Part shown: in pieces, positions 60,101 through 64,000 of the stretch
Layout: each line of letters begins with the position of its first letter
Position numbering within the stretch: position 1 is the first letter of the stretch
Source of the DNA: Bryobacterales bacterium
Lineage (GTDB): Bacteria; Acidobacteriota; Terriglobia; Bryobacterales; Bryobacteraceae
DNA: 64,000 bases
Reading direction: 5' to 3'
NCBI GenBank assembly: GCA_020852755.1
Contig: JADZAF010000143.1
Coordinates: 1-64,000, forward strand
The notes under the pieces: model-generated
Seen by the model: only the letters and a program-made list of their open reading frames with translations
Told to the model about the DNA's origin: nothing
Databases searched by the model: none
Position numbers and translations under genes: made by a program

Positions 60101-61060
60101 ATGGCCTCTCTCCTCCTCCTCAGCTTCCTGGCCGCGGCGGTTTGTCTTTGCGCGCAGCCTCCTCTTCCCTACCAGGTGGACCGCAACTGGCCGCAGCTGC
60201 CCGAGGGCTGGAATTTCAACCAGACTCCGGGCGTGGCCGTCGATGCCCGCGGGCACGTCTACGTGATTCACCGCGGCGCCCATTCCATCCTGGAATTCAC
60301 GGCCGAAGGCGAACTGGTGCGGGCTTTCGGCGAAGACGTGTTCAAGCGCCCGCACGCCATCCGCATCGACCCGGAGGGCTACCTGTGGACCGTGGACGAC
60401 ACCTCGAATGACGTGCTCAAGATTGATCCGAGCGGGCGCATACGGATGGTCCTGACCACCTTTTCGCGGGGAGGGATTCCGATCGATCCGCCCGGTCGGA
60501 AGACCGATCCCGCTTCCTTCCCGGCAAAGCCCGGAATCCGTGATGCGGAGATCCAGCGCTTCAACCGGCCCACCGACATCGCCTTCGGCCCGGACGGGAG
60601 CATCTACGTCACCGACGGGTATGGCAACTCCCGGGTGGTCAAGTTTGCCAGGGACGGGACCTTTCTGACCACCTGGGGCCGCAAAGGCGCCGGCGAGGGC
60701 GAGTTCAATACACCGCATTCGATCGTGGTGGACCGCCGCGGCCGGGTCTACGTGGGCGACCGCGAGAACTACCGGATCCAGATCTTCGACGCCGGCGGCA
60801 AGTTCCTGGAGCAGTGGAAGCACGTAGGCGCCCCGTGGGGCCTGGACCTGACACCCGAGCAGGAGCTGTACATGGCGGACGGCTACAACAACCGGGTGCT
60901 GAAGCTGGACCTCGAGGGCAACGTGCTGGGTATTCTCGGCGGCCCGGGGAAGCTGCCGGGCCAGTTCAGCTTCGCACACCACCTGGCCGTGGCGCCGGAC
61001 GCCATCTACGTCACGGAGATTCTGAACTGGCGGGTGCAGAAGTTCGTGCGGCGGCGGTAG
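60101..61060 (+). CDS. Secreted NHL-repeat protein
   Basis: 319 residues from the ATG at 60101; an ATG at 60086 adds five residues. A Sec signal (MASLLLLSFLAAAVCLCAQP) is followed by about six NHL propeller repeats (for example GVAVDARGHVYVIHRG, DIAFGPDGSIYVTDGYGNSRVV, SIVVDRRGRVYVGDRENYRIQIF). The style matches the peptidyl-alpha-hydroxyglycine lyase-like group common in Acidobacteria. Activity is not established; a binding scaffold is equally possible. Confidence 0.88.
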   Translation: MASLLLLSFLAAAVCLCAQPPLPYQVDRNWPQLPEGWNFNQTPGVAVDARGHVYVIHRGAHSILEFTAEGELVRAFGEDVFKRPHAIRIDPEGYLWTVDDTSNDVLKIDPSGRIRMVLTTFSRGGIPIDPPGRKTDPASFPAKPGIRDAEIQRFNRPTDIAFGPDGSIYVTDGYGNSRVVKFARDGTFLTTWGRKGAGEGEFNTPHSIVVDRRGRVYVGDRENYRIQIFDAGGKFLEQWKHVGAPWGLDLTPEQELYMADGYNNRVLKLDLEGNVLGILGGPGKLPGQFSFAHHLAVAPDAIYVTEILNWRVQKFVRRR

Positions 61061-61111
61061 TGGGTGCGGCGGGCCTAACCAATTGCCGGGCAGCGCGTCT
61101 GATCGGCCAGT

Positions 61112-61876
61112 ATGTATCTGAAAACCTCTCTCACCATTGCCGCATTGGTTTTCTCCTCGTGGGCGGCCGCGCAGGACGTCAGCGAGGAGTTCCACCAGAC
61201 CTACACCCTGTCGCCGGGAGGGAGTTTTGCCCTCTCCAACATCAACGGGGCTGTGAAGATCACCGGTTGGGACCGCAGCGAAGTGCGGATCGACGCGGTA
61301 AAGACGGCGGACACTCGGGAACGCCTGGATGAACTGAAGATCGAAGTGGAGGCCGCGGCCGACCGCGTCGCTGTACATACGCGGTACCCGCAAGGCAGCG
61401 GTTCGCGGGGACGCAACGGGCACGCGTCCGTGGCTTACACGATCTCCATTCCCAGGTCGGCGAAGGTCAGCAAAGTAGAACTTGTCAACGGGGCCCTGGC
61501 GGTCGAGGGCTGCACGGGCGACATGGAGGCCTCCACGGTGAACGGCGAGATCCAGGCCTCGGGCCCGGGCGGCAACGTGAATCTTTCCTCGGTCAACGGC
61601 CGGATCGAAGCCGTGATGAGCCGCCTCGATCCCGCCCGGTCGGTGGATCTGAGGACGGTGAACGGGGAAGTCCGCCTGGTTCTTCCCGGCAACCCGTCGG
61701 CCAACCTCAAGGCCAGCTCGGTGAACGGCGAGATTACCAACGATTTCGGTCTGGCGATGGTCAAGGGCCGTTTCGTGGGCCGCAGTATGGAAGGCCAGGT
61801 CGGCGGGGGCGGCGCCAGTATCCAACTCAAGACCGTCAACGGAAAAATCAACGTCAGCCGCACCGGCCAGGTCTGA
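61112..61876 (+). CDS. Secreted DUF4097-type beta-repeat protein
   Basis: 254 residues with a Sec signal (MYLKTSLTIAALVFSSWAAAQ). The mature part has at least five repeats around a [ST]VNGEI core (STVNGEIQAS, SSVNGRIEAV, RTVNGEVRLV, SSVNGEITND, KTVNGKINVS), as in DUF4097 right-handed beta-helix proteins thought to act at the cell surface. No strong Shine-Dalgarno sequence precedes the start. Confidence 0.85.
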   Translation: MYLKTSLTIAALVFSSWAAAQDVSEEFHQTYTLSPGGSFALSNINGAVKITGWDRSEVRIDAVKTADTRERLDELKIEVEAAADRVAVHTRYPQGSGSRGRNGHASVAYTISIPRSAKVSKVELVNGALAVEGCTGDMEASTVNGEIQASGPGGNVNLSSVNGRIEAVMSRLDPARSVDLRTVNGEVRLVLPGNPSANLKASSVNGEITNDFGLAMVKGRFVGRSMEGQVGGGGASIQLKTVNGKINVSRTGQV

Positions 61877-61921
61877 AGCGTCCGGCGGGGCAGATCTTCT
61901 CTCCGGCCGGGTGAAACACGG

Positions 61922-61927
61922 TATAGT
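61922..61927 (+). promoter_or_regulatory. Candidate -10 for the O-methyltransferase gene
   Basis: TATAGT lies 33 nt before the ATG at 61961, and GGAAGAAG acts as a possible Shine-Dalgarno sequence in between. Confidence 0.35.
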
Positions 61928-61960
61928 CAAGAATCTGTACCTCCGGCCGGAAGAAGACAC

Positions 61961-62590
61961 ATGACCAAGACCTATCTCTTTATCGCCCTGGCCGCATGCC
62001 TTCCCTGCATGCTTGCGGCCGATCTTGCCATCAACAGCACGGAATTCCGCAAGTCTTTCCTCGAGAGCTTCAAGCGGGACAGCCTGAGCACCACTCCCGG
62101 CGACGCCATGATGCTGCGCATCCTGATCCAAAGCCTGGGAGCGAAGCGGGGCGTCGAGGTGGGGGTGGCGCACGGGTTCGGCGCAATCAACATGGGCATC
62201 GGGTTCGAGCGCACGGGCGGCCACCTATACTCGGTGGAGATCGATCCGGGCCGCGCCCAGATCTCGCGAGACAACCTGCGCAAAGTCGGGCTGGAGAAGA
62301 CCGTGACGGTGGTGGAGGGCGACGCGCTGAAGGTGCTGCCCACCCTGGACGGGCAATTCGATTTCGTCTTCCTGGATGCCCTCAAGAAGGATTACTACGA
62401 GTATCTGAAGCTGCTCGAGCCGAAACTGAAGCGCGGCGCGGTGGTGGTGGCCGACAACGTCATCGTGTCGCAGAAAGCCATGGCCGATTTTCTGCAGTAC
62501 GTGGAGACCAGTCGGGATTACGAAACCGTGATCATCCGTGCTTCGATGGAGAAGAACGACGGCATGTCCGTCAGCTACAGACTCCGATGA
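61961..62590 (+). CDS. SAM-dependent O-methyltransferase with a signal peptide
   Basis: 209 residues. The catechol/caffeoyl-CoA O-methyltransferase-type fold is shown by the SAM motif GVEVGVAHGFGAINMG, the acidic DxE-like loop LYSVEIDPGRAQISRDNLRK, EGDALKVLP and the metal-binding DFVFLDALKKDYYEYL with VVADNVI. The N-terminus (MTKTYLFIALAACLPCMLAADL) is a Sec signal, although SAM is cytoplasmic. It overlaps the CBM9-like gene by 4 nt. Confidence 0.85.
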   Translation: MTKTYLFIALAACLPCMLAADLAINSTEFRKSFLESFKRDSLSTTPGDAMMLRILIQSLGAKRGVEVGVAHGFGAINMGIGFERTGGHLYSVEIDPGRAQISRDNLRKVGLEKTVTVVEGDALKVLPTLDGQFDFVFLDALKKDYYEYLKLLEPKLKRGAVVVADNVIVSQKAMADFLQYVETSRDYETVIIRASMEKNDGMSVSYRLR

Positions 62591-63300
62591 CCCACTATTC
62601 GATTCTGCTCGTGGCCGCCGCCGGGGCGCTGGCGGCCCAGGATTTCCCGCGCACCGAGATTCGCCGCGCGCCCTCGCCCATTACGGTGGACGGCAAGCTG
62701 GACGAGCCGGCCTGGAAGAAGGCCAAGGCCGTCACCGATTTCCACTTCAACTGGTATACGGAAGGCGAAAAGGAGAAAACCGTTGCCCGTCTTTTGTGGG
62801 ACGACGAGAATCTCTACGTCGGGTATTACTGCCACGACAAGCACATCTCGGGCTACGTGACCGAGCGCCACGGCCCGGTCTCGCTCGACGATTGCGTCGA
62901 GGTCTTCATCAGCCCCAACCCCGAGAAGCCGCGCAACTACTATGGGTTCGAACTGAACGTGCTCGGCACCATGCTGAATTTCATCCGCGCGGACTGGTGG
63001 ACCGGGGGCATGCGCTGGGAACCGGACGGGGTGGCCTGGCGGACCTCGCACCACGGGCTTCCCAAGAAGGACGCGTCGCCGGACGACGATCACTGGATCC
63101 TGGAGATCGCCATCCCGTTCCGCAACTTCTCGCGCGACGCCGCCCACACGCCTCCGCGTCCCGGGGACGTCTGGCGGCTGAACCTGAACCGGGCGGGAGG
63201 CAAGACGAACGCCCAGTACAGCACCTGGTCGCCGGTGAAGACGCCGAAACCTAACTTCCACGTTCCCGAATCCTTCGGGTACGTGACATTCAGGAAATAG
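62587..63300 (+). CDS. Secreted carbohydrate-binding module family 9-like protein
   Basis: 237 residues from the ATG at 62587, whose ATGA overlaps the methyltransferase stop. A Sec signal (MTHYSILLVAAAGALAAQD) precedes a CBM9-like beta-sandwich (SPITVDGKLDEPAWKKAK, then ARLLWDDENLYVGYYCHD and DDCVEVFISPN). Such domains bind sugar ends or lie in surface proteins of Acidobacteria. It has no catalytic domain. Ten bases after its stop is the thioesterase gene. Confidence 0.88.
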   Translation: MTHYSILLVAAAGALAAQDFPRTEIRRAPSPITVDGKLDEPAWKKAKAVTDFHFNWYTEGEKEKTVARLLWDDENLYVGYYCHDKHISGYVTERHGPVSLDDCVEVFISPNPEKPRNYYGFELNVLGTMLNFIRADWWTGGMRWEPDGVAWRTSHHGLPKKDASPDDDHWILEIAIPFRNFSRDAAHTPPRPGDVWRLNLNRAGGKTNAQYSTWSPVKTPKPNFHVPESFGYVTFRK

Positions 63301-63310
63301 CGGGGCCCGG

Positions 63311-63736
63311 ATGCCCGAAGTTTACGAACTGGCTCTTGAGGTGCGCCCGGAGGACATCGACCAGCTCGGCCACGTCAACAACATCTGCTACCTGCGATGG
63401 GTACAGGCGGCCGCTGAGGCGCACTGGCGGGCGGCCGCTCCCGCAGAAGACCAGGCCCGGCTGTACTGGGTGGTGGTGCGGCACGAAATCGATTACCGGA
63501 GGGCGGCCTTCCTGGGGGATGGTATCGCGGTCCGGACGTGGGTGGGCAGCGCCAGCCGGCTGCGCTTCGAACGCTTCACGGAAGTGCTGCGCGCCGGCGA
63601 CCGGACCGTCCTGGCGCAGGCGCGCAGCCTGTGGTGCCCGATCGATGCCCGGACCGGAAAGCCCGCCGGGGTGAGTCCGGCCGTGCGGGCCCGCTTCGCG
63701 ACGCCGGACGGCGTCTCACCGGCCCGCGGTTCCTGA
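63311..63736 (+). CDS. Acyl-CoA thioesterase, 4HBT (YbgC-like) family
   Basis: 141 residues. The hotdog-fold start VRPEDIDQLGHVNNICYLRW carries the catalytic Asp17 (DQLGHVNN). It hydrolyses acyl- or aryl-CoA thioesters in the cytoplasm. The 3' end overlaps the convergent CorA-like gene by 21 nt. Confidence 0.93.
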   Translation: MPEVYELALEVRPEDIDQLGHVNNICYLRWVQAAAEAHWRAAAPAEDQARLYWVVVRHEIDYRRAAFLGDGIAVRTWVGSASRLRFERFTEVLRAGDRTVLAQARSLWCPIDARTGKPAGVSPAVRARFATPDGVSPARGS

Positions 63737-64000
63737 AACACCGGGCGCCCGGGGATGCTTCCGGGCGTCCTCTCGCTTGGGGTGGAGGATGTCCCGGTAG
63801 TCGGCCCAGTTGGCCGCCACCATGTAGGTTCCGAAAAACAGCGCTGCGAAGGCCAGCGCCGCCACGATCACCACGGCGCTGTAGTGCACCGGCAGCCATT
63901 GCGCGTCGGGTTCGAAGAACAGCCTGGCGAAGCCGCGGCCGAAATTCATGCCGAAGAAGCCGGTGAGCACCGCTCCGGCGCCGAGGATGAGACTCAGCAT
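63716..64000 (-). CDS. CorA-family divalent cation channel, C-terminal part
   Basis: The gene is cut by the right edge; 94 C-terminal residues are visible. They contain the diagnostic Gly-Met-Asn motif (TGFFGMNF) at the end of the first TM segment and a second TM segment (VVIVAALAFAALFFGTYMVA). CorA proteins are pentameric Mg2+/Co2+ channels. The window edge falls inside the gene, so the first Met shown is internal. Confidence 0.8.
   Translation of the reverse strand: MLSLILGAGAVLTGFFGMNFGRGFARLFFEPDAQWLPVHYSAVVIVAALAFAALFFGTYMVAANWADYRDILHPKREDARKHPRAPGVSGTAGR

Overview
The window is a GC-rich, gene-dense chromosomal segment with no insertion sequences, phage genes, CRISPR arrays or rRNA/tRNA genes that I can recognise. 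It most likely comes from an acidobacterium of the Solibacter/Bryobacter type. The reasons are two Oar-like TonB-dependent receptors of about 1,135 residues with an N-terminal carboxypeptidase-regulatory-like domain, a hopanoid operon, many Tat-tagged secreted enzymes, and secreted families (CehA/McbA, DUF4097, GHL6-like) that are common in that group. The phylum is an inference from gene content, not from a marker-gene search.

Layout. 1-6024: the N-terminal end of a GH29-like lipoprotein (minus), then a plus-strand operon of a secreted unknown protein, a family-5 solute-binding protein, an NtrY-like histidine kinase and an NtrC-like sigma-54 activator. 6027-8492: a URO-D-family protein and an MFS sugar-acid-type transporter, divergent from a 39-bp spacer. 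8509-18183: a nine-gene minus-strand isoprenoid/hopanoid operon in the order ispH, shc, hpnH, hpnA, hpnG, two zinc-dependent alcohol dehydrogenases, hpnC, hpnD, nearly all overlapping by about 4 nt. 18376-30686: a zinc-ribbon protein, then the minus-strand run uvrA, unknown 319-aa protein, CPBP protease, mtnA, thioredoxin-like protein, S9 peptidase, dnaG, rpoD. 30796-37867: an IorAB-type molybdenum hydroxylase with a terminator-like hairpin, a 12/13-bp tandem repeat, YceI, a TolB-propeller/CehA fusion and a Tat-tagged aminotransferase.

37946-56207 looks like a carbohydrate or sugar-acid utilisation region. It holds two head-to-head paralogous TonB receptors, an enolase-superfamily dehydratase, a GHL6-like and a GH20-like glycosidase, a lytic transglycosylase, a sulfatase, a Gfo/Idh/MocA oxidoreductase and a PIG-L/GalB-like hydrolyase. 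Many of these carry twin-arginine signals, which suggests a periplasmic pathway. 56246-64000: smc, an NHL-repeat protein, a DUF4097 protein, a secreted O-methyltransferase overlapping a CBM9-like protein, a 4HBT thioesterase and the C-terminus of a CorA-like channel cut by the window edge.

The most interesting points are: (i) two alcohol dehydrogenases embedded between hpnG and hpnC, which are candidates for the unassigned reduction of ribosylhopane to bacteriohopanetetrol; (ii) the concentration of Tat-tagged enzymes whose folds are usually cytoplasmic (PLP aminotransferase, enolase-superfamily dehydratase, NAD(P)-dependent oxidoreductase, GalB-like enzyme); (iii) a permease-less solute-binding protein co-transcribed with a histidine kinase and sigma-54 activator; (iv) short iterated and palindromic motifs in regulatory spacers.
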